DNA from: Eutrophocola sp964629325
GTDB taxonomy: Bacteria > Pseudomonadota > Gammaproteobacteria > Pseudomonadales > Pseudohongiellaceae
DNA: 64,000 nucleotides
Assembly: GCA_964629325.1 (NCBI GenBank)
Contig: CAZVSC010000008.1
Span: 1 to 64,000, forward strand
Direction: 5' to 3'
The translations under genes were made by a program, and so were the position numbers. Below, one piece after another: positions 1 through 8,281 of the stretch; position 1 is the stretch's first letter, and each line of letters opens with the position of its first letter. The notes under the pieces were generated by a model. It ran no database searches, was not told where the DNA came from, and saw nothing but the letters and a program-made list of their open reading frames with translations.

Positions 1-485
1 GCGGAGCCCAGGAACAGGGTATTGGCGGCGTAGCCCGCCAACAGCACGCCCAGTGCGATACGCGCACCCATGACCAGCTGCTTGCGCTCGCTGACTTCCG
101 TCTTCACGGAGAACATGGGGCGGTAATACTTGTTATAGGCCAGGCAGAGCAGCACATTGCACAGCAGGGTGGCGTAGCCGAAGGTCGATGCCCCCGAACT
201 CCAGCCTTCCAGGGGAGCATCCCAGTAGAACACGCCGAAGGACACCGGCAGGCATACCAGCAAAGACAGTGGCGTGAAGAACGCGAACAGCACACCGATG
301 CCTGCGATCAGTTCCACGAACTTGACGATGTCGAACAGGCGGCTGTCGAGCAGGGCGACAATGAGCTCCATGCTGAGCGGCTGTGTTCCCATTGGTTGCG
401 GGAAGAGTGGCAGGAAGTGATTGAGACCGGCGGGAATCATCCATGCCGCGAAGATCAGACGTACAAACCAGAATGCATATTTCAT
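1..485 (-). CDS. DoxX-like integral membrane protein, cut by window edge
   Basis: The reading frame starts with ATG at 485, runs open to base 1 and therefore lacks its C-terminus (161 codons visible). The protein begins MKYAFWFVRLIFAAWMIPAG and carries four or more hydrophobic segments, including residues about 1-22, 48-75 and 100-120, with a short Lys/Arg-rich loop afterwards. The N-terminal pattern (aromatic-rich first helix, then NHF) resembles DoxX/SURF4-type small inner-membrane proteins; this is a family-level guess. A GAGGGGG ribosome binding site lies just upstream of the ATG. The 5' leader contains a 15-bp palindrome and a nine-base tandem array, which are listed separately. Confidence 0.65.
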   Translation of the reverse strand, partial: MKYAFWFVRLIFAAWMIPAGLNHFLPLFPQPMGTQPLSMELIVALLDSRLFDIVKFVELIAGIGVLFAFFTPLSLLVCLPVSFGVFYWDAPLEGWSSGASTFGYATLLCNVLLCLAYNKYYRPMFSVKTEVSERKQLVMGARIALGVLLAGYAANTLFLGS

Positions 486-496
486 GGAGCCCCCTC

Positions 497-511
497 GGTA
501 CTTCTAGTACC
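497..511. promoter_or_regulatory. Perfect palindrome in the DoxX-like gene leader
   Basis: GGTACT-tct-AGTACC is a perfect 6-3-6 inverted repeat located between the ribosome binding site of the DoxX-like gene and the nine-base array. It could be an operator or a small RNA hairpin controlling translation. No known regulator is assigned. Confidence 0.35.
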
Positions 512-513
512 TG

Positions 514-571
514 TTGTTTTACTTGTTCTACTTGTTCTACTTGTTTTACTTGTTCTAATTGTTTTAATTGT
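514..571. repeat. Nine-base tandem array (TTGTTYTAM), six units
   Basis: Six consecutive nine-base units (TTGTTTTAC, TTGTTCTAC twice, TTGTTTTAC, TTGTTCTAA, TTGTTTTAA) plus a partial unit fill the 5' region of the DoxX-like gene. Units differ only at positions 6 and 9. The array is strongly AT-biased compared with its surroundings. Copy number could change by slippage and so alter promoter-to-start spacing; that is inference. Confidence 0.8.
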
Positions 572-642
572 CGGACCACGTTGCATGGTCCTTTATGTTG
601 CCCGAAAGCTTAACACCGCTTTGGAAAAGTTGTAAGCGTCCG

Positions 643-1785
643 CTAATCCAGTCGTTTTCTGAACTTCAATGTAGCCACCATCAACCCGACCACGGTAAAA
701 CCCACCAGGAACAGGGCGTCCGCCTGCACATTGTCGATGCTGGCGCCGCGCAGGACCACACCGCGAATGATGCGCAGGAAATGGGTCGTCGGCAGCACCT
801 CCGCTATCCACTGTGCCGCCTTCGGCATGCCCTCGAAGGGGAACATGAAGCCCGACAGCAGGATGGACGGCAGCAGGATGAACACGGTCATCTGCATGGC
901 TTGCAGCTGCGTTCTGGCGACAGTGGAGATGATCAGGCCCAGGGTCAGGCTGGCAGCGATGAACAGCAGTGTGCCGAGCACGATCTGGCTGATAGCGCCG
1001 TTGATGGGTACGCGGAAAATCAGGTAGCCGAGACCGAGGATGATGCTCATCTGTACAAGGCCGATGAGTACATAGGGAATGATCTTGCCGAGCATCAGTT
1101 CCAGCGAATGCACCGGTGTTGTGATCAACAGCTCGAGGTTGCCGCGTTCGCGTTCACGCACGATGGCGGTGGAAGTGAACAGGATCATTGTCATCGTGAG
1201 GATGATGGCAAGGAGTCCGGGGACGATGTTCACCGCGGTGCGCTGTTCGGGGTTGAAGTACTGGACCACTTCAAAGGTTGGCGCCGGTGGCAATGAAGCC
1301 CCGCGTGCCAGTTCCGCCAGCGGCATCGAGCGCAATCCGCGTACCGTGGAGGCGACGATATTGTCGGAGCCGTCCACCAGCCACTGGCCGACGGCTCGAG
1401 GCGGCATGTCTCCCCCGGCGCCGAGGTTGCCTGTGGCCGACTGGCTTTGCGCCAGGCGCTGGTCGAGGTCGTGAGGAAGTACCAGTACCGCGCGAACCTC
1501 GCCATTGGTGATGGCCTGTTCAGCGGCGAATACTGAAGCGTAGCTGCCGACGAATTCCACCACCTGCGTGGCGCTTACCGCGGCGATGATGCTGCGCGAG
1601 GCATAGCTGTGTGCGTCATCGAAAACGCCCGCCGGAATATGGCGAACGTTGGTGTTGATCGCATAACCGAACAGCAGCAGCTGGATGAGGGGGAGCATCA
1701 CCACCATGCCGAATGTCAGTTTGTCCCGCGAGAGCTGGCGGAACTCCTTGAAGGTGATGGCGCTGATGCGGGTCAATATGCTCAC
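643..1785 (-). CDS. ABC-2 type transporter permease (YhhJ/YbhS-like)
   Basis: Membrane subunit of an efflux ABC transporter, 380 aa. One helix lies near residues 25-45, followed by a roughly 140-residue extracytoplasmic domain and a cluster of five helices in the C-terminal half. After the second helix comes the RERERGNLELLITTP segment, which is typical of the ABC-2 permease family. The start overlaps the stop of the ATPase gene by four bases (ATGA), so the two are translationally coupled. With the HlyD-type protein it forms a three-gene operon like E. coli ybhGFSR, but with one permease instead of two; either the permease is a homodimer or a second one is encoded elsewhere. Substrate unknown. 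Confidence 0.88.
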   Translation of the reverse strand: MSILTRISAITFKEFRQLSRDKLTFGMVVMLPLIQLLLFGYAINTNVRHIPAGVFDDAHSYASRSIIAAVSATQVVEFVGSYASVFAAEQAITNGEVRAVLVLPHDLDQRLAQSQSATGNLGAGGDMPPRAVGQWLVDGSDNIVASTVRGLRSMPLAELARGASLPPAPTFEVVQYFNPEQRTAVNIVPGLLAIILTMTMILFTSTAIVRERERGNLELLITTPVHSLELMLGKIIPYVLIGLVQMSIILGLGYLIFRVPINGAISQIVLGTLLFIAASLTLGLIISTVARTQLQAMQMTVFILLPSILLSGFMFPFEGMPKAAQWIAEVLPTTHFLRIIRGVVLRGASIDNVQADALFLVGFTVVGLMVATLKFRKRLD

Positions 1786-2708
1786 AGCCTTTCGTCCCCG
1801 GTTGAAGTGACGAAGACATCTTCCAGGGAGGGCCGCACGATCTTCATTTCATAGTCGCCGCCGCGGCAGGCGTCCTGCTGCTGAAGCCAGGTCACCGGCT
1901 GGGCCACCGCATCGTCAACAAGCACGCGCAGGCGGATGCCCTGTTGTGCCACGGAAATGATCTCGGGGAGCCTGAGAAGCTCCTGTTTCAGATTACGCAA
2001 GCCGGGTCCGCCGATCTCGACGACGTTGGCGCCCATGTCATCCATGAGCTGCTGCGGTGAGCCGTCGGCACGCTTGCGGCCATTGGCAAGAATGGCCAGG
2101 CCGTGGCAGCGCTCGGCTTCGTCCATGTAGTGGGAAGACACGAGTATCGTGGTGCCGGCTTCACTGAGGTCGAAGAGTTTCTCCCAGAATTCACGACGGT
2201 TTTCCGGGTCGACGGCGGATGTTGGTTCGTCGAGGAACAGCAGTTCAGGTGCATGTATGGTGGCGGCTGCCAGGGCCAGGCGTTGTTTCTGGCCCCCGCT
2301 CATGGTGTCGGCCAGCTGCCTGCGCTGGGGAGCCAGCTCATACAGGTTCAGCAACTCGGTCACGCGCTGCTTCTCCGCCTGGCCGTGCACGCCGTAGATT
2401 TTGGCCATGAAGCGCAGATTCTCCTCCACCGTGAGGTCGCCATAAAGGGAAAACTTTTGTGTCATGTACCCGATGCGCCGACGCAGGGCCTCGGCCTGGG
2501 CCGGCAGGGTCAGGCCCAGCACGTTGATGCTGCCGGCATCGGGTTTGAGCAGGCCGGTCAGCAGGCGAATGGAAGTGGACTTGCCGGAACCGTTGGGGCC
2601 GAGGAAGCCGTAAATACTGCCGCGGGGGATCTGCAGGTCGAGGTTGTCGACGGCCACCAGTGCGCCGAACCGGCGGGTCAGGCCGCTGGCTGCGATGGCC
2701 GGTTCCAT
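1782..2708 (-). CDS. ABC transporter ATP-binding protein (YbhF-like, single domain)
   Basis: Cytoplasmic ATPase of the efflux system, 308 aa. The Walker A motif GPNGSGKST is at residues 37-45, the signature MSGGQKQRLA near 138, and Walker B LLFLDEPT follows. The C-terminal 90 residues form the extension usual for drug/lipid exporters of the CcmA/DRR type. The Q-loop is MTQKFSLY. The start overlaps the stop of the upstream HlyD gene by one base (TGATG) and the stop overlaps the permease start. E. coli YbhF carries two ATPase domains while this protein has one. Confidence 0.9.
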   Translation of the reverse strand: MEPAIAASGLTRRFGALVAVDNLDLQIPRGSIYGFLGPNGSGKSTSIRLLTGLLKPDAGSINVLGLTLPAQAEALRRRIGYMTQKFSLYGDLTVEENLRFMAKIYGVHGQAEKQRVTELLNLYELAPQRRQLADTMSGGQKQRLALAAATIHAPELLFLDEPTSAVDPENRREFWEKLFDLSEAGTTILVSSHYMDEAERCHGLAILANGRKRADGSPQQLMDDMGANVVEIGGPGLRNLKQELLRLPEIISVAQQGIRLRVLVDDAVAQPVTWLQQQDACRGGDYEMKIVRPSLEDVFVTSTGDERL

Positions 2709-3667
2709 CAGGGCAGTTCTACCTGTGCCGGCAGCCCGGACGGCAGGGCAGCGGCATCTTCGCCGAGCTGGATTTCCGCCAGGTACATCAGGCGCGAGCG
2801 CTCTTCGCGGTTAAGGGCGTAGTAGGGAGTGAACGCCGGCTCTACCGATATCCAGCGTACGGTGCCCGTCATCGCGGCATCGATACCGTCGACACGAATG
2901 GTCAGTGTATCCCCGACGCTGACACGGGCGCGCACGGGCTCGGGAATGTAGACGCGGGCAAAGGGCGGGCCCTCCGCCAGCAGCACCGCCAGGGGGGCGC
3001 CCATGTACACACGTTCTCCGACATTCCAGGGCAGGTTGTCGAGGATGCCATCGCGTGTGGCCCTTACCGTCAGGTTGGCCAGGTTTTGCCTTTCCCGGTC
3101 CAGCAGGGAATGCGCGGCGCTGAGCTGGGCTTCGGCCAGGCGGATATCCTCGGGGCGGGTGCCGGCATTGAGCAGGCGCAGCTGGTCCTGTGCTTCATTC
3201 AGCGCTGCCTGGCGGGCGTCGCGACGGGTCTGGGCCGTTTCCAGTTCGGCGGCAGGCGCCAGTTGCTGCTGCACCAGGCGCTGGATTCGGCTGATGTCCT
3301 GGGTTATCTCCTGCAGGGTGGCGCGGGCGGCTTCCACGCGAGCCTCAGCTGCCATGATTTCTTCCTCGCGGGGGCCGTTGCGCAGTTTCTCGAGGTTGGC
3401 TTCAAACTGCAGCACATCGGCTTCCGCCTTGGTCACCACGGCCATCTGCAGGCTGTCATCGAGCTGCACGAGCAAATCGCCCTGGGTAACCGGGCTGCCT
3501 TCATGCACCGGCAGGGCGGTGATGACTTCAGCTGCGGTGGCGGACAAAGTGACGCGGTCGCGTTCGAGTGTGCCCAGTGCGAGGGAGGCATCATCCGGGC
3601 GATTACAGCCCGCCAGCAGCAGGATCAGGGCGATGCCCGGCTGTATTCGAAGGACTGACTTTCGCAT
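2708..3667 (-). CDS. HlyD/RND-adaptor-like periplasmic lipoprotein (YbhG-like)
   Basis: Membrane-fusion subunit of the ABC efflux system, 319 aa, first gene of the operon. The signal peptide ends in the lipobox LLAGC with Cys at residue 21, so the mature protein should be lipid-anchored. A lipoyl/biotinyl-like half domain (about 45-75) is followed by a long alpha-helical hairpin rich in Ala, Glu, Arg and Gln (about 85-195), then the second lipoyl half and a beta-barrel domain. This is the usual adaptor architecture that bridges to an outer-membrane channel such as TolC. No channel gene is present here. Confidence 0.87.
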   Translation of the reverse strand: MRKSVLRIQPGIALILLLAGCNRPDDASLALGTLERDRVTLSATAAEVITALPVHEGSPVTQGDLLVQLDDSLQMAVVTKAEADVLQFEANLEKLRNGPREEEIMAAEARVEAARATLQEITQDISRIQRLVQQQLAPAAELETAQTRRDARQAALNEAQDQLRLLNAGTRPEDIRLAEAQLSAAHSLLDRERQNLANLTVRATRDGILDNLPWNVGERVYMGAPLAVLLAEGPPFARVYIPEPVRARVSVGDTLTIRVDGIDAAMTGTVRWISVEPAFTPYYALNREERSRLMYLAEIQLGEDAAALPSGLPAQVELP

Positions 3668-3699
3668 GGGTTTCCCCTTTCCCGTGGCGGGGAGTGCTA

Positions 3700-3729
3700 A
3701 AACGGAAAGCGGCCTTTCGGCCGCTTCCG
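3700..3729 (-). terminator. Intrinsic terminator after the PQQ dehydrogenase gene
   Basis: On the minus strand a hairpin with the stem AAGCGGCC / GGCCGCTT is followed by GTTTT. It lies in the 72-bp gap between the PQQ dehydrogenase stop and the HlyD gene start, so it separates the two transcription units. Confidence 0.65.
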
Positions 3730-3739
3730 ATCTAACTGC

Positions 3740-5875
3740 TTATTGCGCCATTAATCCCGCCCGGAGGGATAACAGCCAGTTCTTCACACCATCCACATCC
3801 TCTTCGGAAAGGAGATGCCCCAGATTGGGCATGCCGCGGCCGCCGTAGGCGCCTTCGCGGACGATATTCTGGATGATGTCGTAGGTGGCGGGTGCTGCAT
3901 AACGCAGGTCGGCCAGGGCACCGCCGCTGGCACCGCCGGCACCGTGGCATAGCATGCAATGGGTGACATAGACGTCCTCACCATGCGCCAGCACCGCAGG
4001 ATCATCGTTGTAGTCGATGGCGGTAAGCTCTGGCAGGGGCTGGCCTGCCACGGGCACGATCGGGTCGCCGCCGAGCCGGAAGGTCCACAGACGTCCCTCG
4101 GGCTTGTAGGCGCCGCTGGAATTCGGGCCAATGAGGCCGGAAGAGCCGCCCCAGCCGACGAGCACGGACAGGTACTGGACGCCGTCCAGTTCATAGGTCA
4201 TGGGCGCGGCCATGATGCCTACTCCCAGGTCGACATCCCAGACCAGTTCGCCGTATTCGGCCGTCATGGCACGCAAATGACCATCAGCACCGCCCTGGAA
4301 CACCAGGTTGCCGGCAGTGCTCAATGTACCGCCGTTGATGGTGAAGGGATATTCACGCACCCAGCGCGGCGCGCGCGCCACCGGGTCCCAGGCCAGCAAG
4401 ACGCCCGGTGAGTCATACACAGGACCGGTGCCTTCGGCATAGGCATCGTCCGGGCGCACAGGGCGGTCGGTCATGGTGCCAAGGCCGATGCCGAGATTCC
4501 AGCCGGCGCCCTCGTAGTCCCAGTTCTCGTCAACGGAGTAGGGGAAGGCGCCGCCCTGCATTGTGGGCACGTACAGCAGGCCGGTTTCCGGGTTGAACGA
4601 CATCGGGTGCCAGTTGTGGGCACCGGACGGTCCCGGGGTCAGGAAAGAGATGGCGTTGTCGTAACGGGCCTGTGGTGTTTCGATGGGCCGGCCGCTTTCC
4701 AGGTCGACGCCGGTTGCCCAGGTGACGCGGGCGTACGGATCGGCGTAGATGAGGTCGCCGGTCTCGGCATCGAGGACATAGAAGAAACCGTTCTTCGGGG
4801 CCTGCATGACGACCTTGCGCGGAATGCCGTTGAAGGCGATCTCCGCCAGCATCAGCGGCTGCACCGCGGTATAGTCGAAATTATCCGCGGGTGTGGTCTG
4901 GTAGTGCCAGGCGACACTGCCGTCATCGACGTTCAGGGCAACGACGGAAGACAGGTAGAGGTTGTCGCCGAAGCCGTCACTGCGGTATTCATGGCTCCAG
5001 GGAGAACCGTTGCCGGTGCCGAGGAAGACCAGGCGCAGTTCGGGATCGTAGATGATGGAATCCCAGGGATTGCCGCCACCGCCGTATTCCCACCATTGTC
5101 CGGCCCAGGTGGCCGCTGCAGCTTCCATGTCGGGATTCTCGAAGCCATCGGCCGGATTGCCGGGCACGACCCAGAACCGCCATTCGATCTCACCGCTGTC
5201 GGGATTGTAGGCGGTGAGGTAGCCGCGGGTGCCGAGTTCGGCGCCGCCATTGCCGATCAATACCTTGCCGTCGGCCACGCGCACAGCACCGGTGATGGTG
5301 TAAGGCTTGCTCTGGTCGACAGTCACGACACTCCACTCCACTTCGCCGGTGAGGGCGTTCAGGGCGACCAGGCGGCCGTCGATGATGCCGGCAAACACCT
5401 TGTCGCCGTAGATGGCAACACCGCGGTTGACCACGTCGCAGCAGGCCTTCCAGCCCATGGAGCGGTCGACCTGCGGGTCGTAGCGCCACAGTTCCTCGCC
5501 GGTGCGGGCATCGACGGCGAACACGATGGACCAGGAGCCGGTGGCATACATGATGCCGTCACGCACCAGCGGAGTGGCTTCCAGGCCGCGGAAGGTGCCG
5601 GTGTCATAGGTCCAGGCCACGCCCAGATCGGCGACGTTGGAAAAGGTAATCTGGTTCAGGGGGCTGTAACGGGTCTCGCCGTAATCACGGCCGTAGGACA
5701 GCCATTCAGCGGCATTGTCAGCGGCATTGACGAGATCGGCGTCGGTAACGGGTGTCAGGGTCGGTGCCTGTGCCGTGGCAGCACCGGTCGCGGTCGCCGG
5801 CTGCTGCGGTTCCGCGCTTTCCTGGGAACAGGCGGCAAGGCCCAGCAGGGCGGCAAGAATCAATGTAAATCGCAT
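3740..5875 (-). CDS. PQQ-dependent alcohol dehydrogenase with C-terminal cytochrome c (lipoprotein)
   Basis: Quinohaemoprotein that oxidises an alcohol in the periplasm and passes electrons to its own cytochrome c domain. I start at ATG 5875, where AAGGGGAAACC provides a ribosome binding site; the signal peptide then ends in a lipobox LAAC (Cys 16). The 711-aa protein contains the eight-bladed PQQ propeller with tryptophan-docking repeats, the vicinal cysteine pair in GWKACCDVV that stacks on PQQ in methanol and ethanol dehydrogenases, and a C-terminal CMLCH haem motif. A lipid anchor is less usual for this family, which is generally soluble. PQQ synthesis genes are not in the window. Confidence 0.9.
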   Translation of the reverse strand: MRFTLILAALLGLAACSQESAEPQQPATATGAATAQAPTLTPVTDADLVNAADNAAEWLSYGRDYGETRYSPLNQITFSNVADLGVAWTYDTGTFRGLEATPLVRDGIMYATGSWSIVFAVDARTGEELWRYDPQVDRSMGWKACCDVVNRGVAIYGDKVFAGIIDGRLVALNALTGEVEWSVVTVDQSKPYTITGAVRVADGKVLIGNGGAELGTRGYLTAYNPDSGEIEWRFWVVPGNPADGFENPDMEAAAATWAGQWWEYGGGGNPWDSIIYDPELRLVFLGTGNGSPWSHEYRSDGFGDNLYLSSVVALNVDDGSVAWHYQTTPADNFDYTAVQPLMLAEIAFNGIPRKVVMQAPKNGFFYVLDAETGDLIYADPYARVTWATGVDLESGRPIETPQARYDNAISFLTPGPSGAHNWHPMSFNPETGLLYVPTMQGGAFPYSVDENWDYEGAGWNLGIGLGTMTDRPVRPDDAYAEGTGPVYDSPGVLLAWDPVARAPRWVREYPFTINGGTLSTAGNLVFQGGADGHLRAMTAEYGELVWDVDLGVGIMAAPMTYELDGVQYLSVLVGWGGSSGLIGPNSSGAYKPEGRLWTFRLGGDPIVPVAGQPLPELTAIDYNDDPAVLAHGEDVYVTHCMLCHGAGGASGGALADLRYAAPATYDIIQNIVREGAYGGRGMPNLGHLLSEEDVDGVKNWLLSLRAGLMAQ

Positions 5876-5928
5876 GGTGGTTTCCCCTTCAGATGTTCTT
5901 CTAATGCAGGCGGGCAAGTCTAACACAG

Positions 5929-5956
5929 AGACAAGCGCAAAGAGGCAAGAGACAAG
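5929..5956. repeat. Heptad array upstream of the PQQ dehydrogenase
   Basis: Four contiguous seven-base units read AGACAAG, CGCAAAG, AGGCAAG, AGACAAG. The array lies 53 bp upstream of the dehydrogenase start, in its probable promoter or 5' leader. Other intergenic spaces in the window hold similar short-unit arrays of different sequence. Confidence 0.6.
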
Positions 5957-5995
5957 GCTGTCCGGAGATGGCTGGGGGTTAAAAGGTGTTCTGTA

Positions 5996-6685
5996 TTACC
6001 GACGGAAAACGCGCAGCCAGCGCCAGAAATTCAGCAGCCCTGACAGTGAACTGGCCAGGTAGGTCAGCGCACAGGCGGTCAGGATGCGGCGAGCGGCGCG
6101 GTAATCGCGGCTGTTGATGTACTGGCCTTCCCTGAGGATGGGCAGGGCGCGGCCGAAACTGGCGTCGAATTCCACGGGCAGCGTGACCAGGTGAACCACC
6201 GTGTTGACCAGCATACTGAGGATGACGACGAGGGTGAGGGGCAACGCAAGGCGCGCCCCGGCCGGTGTGAAAGCCGCAAAGGGAATCACCAGCAGGGCGA
6301 CGCCACCGATGCGCTCCAGTTTCTGCGCGGTCTTCACCATGGTAGTGCGGGTCGTCAGGGGCTTGTACTGCTTGTGGTGCTGCAGCGCATGCCCGAATTC
6401 GTGGGCGGCCACGGTAATGGCGGTCAGTGAGCGATTGTCGAAATTGCCTTTCGACAGGCGCACGGCACGCTCATTGGGGTCGTAGTGATCGCCCAGTTCC
6501 GTATTTTCGATCTTCAGGTAATCCAGCCCGAACTTTTTCTTCAGGTGCTTTACCAGTTCGGCGCCGGTGCCGGGTATGTCGTCACGGTGACCGGCGTGTT
6601 TCTGCAGGATGCTCTTCGCCCACCATGAAGGACCGAGGATGAGCACGAACAGGAGAATGCCGAGGATGAGGTAGACCATGGTCAT
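5996..6685 (-). CDS. Membrane-anchored neutral zinc metallopeptidase (YugP-like)
   Basis: Protein of 229 aa with an N-terminal membrane helix (about 4-20), a soluble segment carrying the zinc motif HEFGH at residues 95-99, and two or three further helices (about 130-165 and C-terminal). The arrangement, the phrase NxxSLTAITVAAHEFGHALQ and the size match the putative zinc peptidase family typified by Bacillus YugP (Pfam Zn_peptidase_2, from memory). Substrate unknown; a membrane protein quality-control role is a guess. It is transcribed away from the 2OG oxygenase gene and shares a 160-bp divergent promoter region with it. Confidence 0.85.
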   Translation of the reverse strand: MTMVYLILGILLFVLILGPSWWAKSILQKHAGHRDDIPGTGAELVKHLKKKFGLDYLKIENTELGDHYDPNERAVRLSKGNFDNRSLTAITVAAHEFGHALQHHKQYKPLTTRTTMVKTAQKLERIGGVALLVIPFAAFTPAGARLALPLTLVVILSMLVNTVVHLVTLPVEFDASFGRALPILREGQYINSRDYRAARRILTACALTYLASSLSGLLNFWRWLRVFRR

Positions 6686-6845
6686 GCAGTGTAATGAAAA
6701 CCACCGGCTTGCGTCATGTCATTTGCAAACAAGGCAATAAGTGGCGACGTGCAGCCTGAAGGATTCACTGCGAAGGCAGCGGATAGGTGATCGCAGGCAT
6801 GTGGGCCAGGTGGTTGTTGCGTCGATGCTGTTGTAGAGTAGCGCC

Positions 6846-7553
6846 ATGCAACTGAGCCCCAATCTGAACGCCGACCCGAAAGCGCTGGCTGCTTCCTACC
6901 GAACGGCCGAACCCTTTCCCCACATCGTCATCGACAACCTGTTCGATGATGATCTGCTGCGCCAGATACTGGGCGTGTTTCCAAAGGCCGGAGACATGCC
7001 CTGGCGCACGTTCGATTCGGATACGGAAAAAAAGCTCGGTTACTGGCACACCAACACGCTGGCACCGGTCATCTGGGATTTCCTGCAGTCCATGAACGCA
7101 CCGCCCATGCTCGATTTCCTGGAACAACTGACCGGCATCGACGGGCTCATTCCGGATCCGTATTTTGGCGGTGCCGGCCTGCACCAGATCCTTCCGGGCG
7201 GTTTTCTCAAGGTGCACGTGGATTTCAACATCCATCCGAAGATGAAGCTGGACCGGCGCCTGAACATGCTCATCTATCTCAACGAGGACTGGCAGGATGC
7301 CTGGGGCGGGCACCTGGAGCTCTGGGACAGGGACATCAGCCGCTGTTATGAAAAGATCGCGCCGGTTTTCAATCGAACCGTGGTGTTCAGCACCACCGAC
7401 TGGTCCTACCATGGCCACCCGCATCCATTAAGCTGCCCGGAGGGTCAGAGCCGCAAGTCCCTGTCCTTGTATTACTACACCAACGGCAGGCCCGAGTCGG
7501 AGCGCTCCCCTGGCCATGACACCATTTTCCGGACCACTCCGGAGGAAGCCTGA
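6846..7553 (+). CDS. 2-oxoglutarate/Fe(II)-dependent oxygenase (prolyl-hydroxylase-like)
   Basis: Cytoplasmic oxygenase of 235 aa. The iron ligands are visible as H124-x-D126 in KVHVDFNIH and the distal His near 189 in SYHGHPHP; R203, ten or so residues later, is placed to bind 2-oxoglutarate. The segment RRLNMLIYLNEDW followed by GGHLELW is characteristic of the P4H-type / SM-20 double-stranded beta-helix fold. Small-molecule or protein-residue hydroxylation is possible; the substrate cannot be told. No obvious operon partner: the next gene, marC-like, starts 117 bp downstream. Confidence 0.85.
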   Translation: MQLSPNLNADPKALAASYRTAEPFPHIVIDNLFDDDLLRQILGVFPKAGDMPWRTFDSDTEKKLGYWHTNTLAPVIWDFLQSMNAPPMLDFLEQLTGIDGLIPDPYFGGAGLHQILPGGFLKVHVDFNIHPKMKLDRRLNMLIYLNEDWQDAWGGHLELWDRDISRCYEKIAPVFNRTVVFSTTDWSYHGHPHPLSCPEGQSRKSLSLYYYTNGRPESERSPGHDTIFRTTPEEA

Positions 7554-7670
7554 ACGGGTGTCAGGATTAAATGCCTTGTCGGCATGCCGTCCCTGCTTTA
7601 CCTTGTGCGCCATGCCTGCCTTTAAGAAACCGCAATTGCCCCAGGTGACGAACGGGTACAGGGAACGCAC

Positions 7671-8267
7671 ATGAACTGGACAGAAATATTTTCCACCGCG
7701 GTTACCCTGTTCCTCGTGCTTGATTCACTGGGCAACATCCCTGTGTTCAACGCCATCCTGTCGCGGCTCGAACCGGCGCGGCGAACCCGGGTCATCGCCC
7801 GTGAAATGCTTATTGCCCTGGGCATCCTGTTGGGTTTCCTGTTTGCCGGCAACGCCATCATGGCCTTTCTCGGCCTGACGCAGCCTTCCCTGAACATCAC
7901 CGGCGGCGTGCTGCTGTTCATCATTTCCATGCGCATGATCTTTCCCGGCCGGCACCAGTACAACAGCGACGATGAGCAGGATCCATTCATTGTCCCCATT
8001 GCCGTACCGCTGACAGCAGGGCCGAGCACCATCGCCATCCTGCTGTTTCTCGGCTCCAGCCAGCCCGGACGCATCTGGGAGTGGTGCATCGCCCTTATCC
8101 TGGCCTGGCTCGCCACGACAGTGCTGCTGGTCCTGTCCCCGAAGGTGCTTTCCCTGATCGGTGAACGCGGCTCCAGGGCCCTGGAGCGGCTGATGGGCAT
8201 GATCCTGGTGATCCTGGCCATCCAGATGCTGCTCAACGGCATCCGGGAGTTCATCCAGTCACTCTAG
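7671..8267 (+). CDS. MarC-family integral membrane protein (YhgN-like)
   Basis: Inner-membrane protein of 198 aa with six predicted helices, lacking a signal peptide. Motifs such as LVLDSLGNIPVF near the N-terminus and PLTAGPSTIA in the centre identify the MarC/UPF0056 family. Despite the name, family members have no proven role in antibiotic resistance. The gene ends 14 bp before the LigB-type dioxygenase, so the two are probably co-transcribed. A 20-codon ORF (7612-7674) overlaps its start by ATGA, which might be a coupled leader, but it has no ribosome binding site. Confidence 0.88.
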   Translation: MNWTEIFSTAVTLFLVLDSLGNIPVFNAILSRLEPARRTRVIAREMLIALGILLGFLFAGNAIMAFLGLTQPSLNITGGVLLFIISMRMIFPGRHQYNSDDEQDPFIVPIAVPLTAGPSTIAILLFLGSSQPGRIWEWCIALILAWLATTVLLVLSPKVLSLIGERGSRALERLMGMILVILAIQMLLNGIREFIQSL

Positions 8268-8281
8268 TCCGGAAAAACATT

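Noticed and set aside
133..579. Open frame that includes the nine-base repeat (QVE-type tripeptides).
   Set aside because: It lies in another frame than the DoxX-like gene, has low-complexity composition, and runs antisense or offset over the real coding sequence.
7612..7674. 20-codon ORF overlapping the marC start by ATGA.
   Set aside because: No ribosome binding site and no distinctive composition; the overlap may be chance. Mentioned only in the marC entry.
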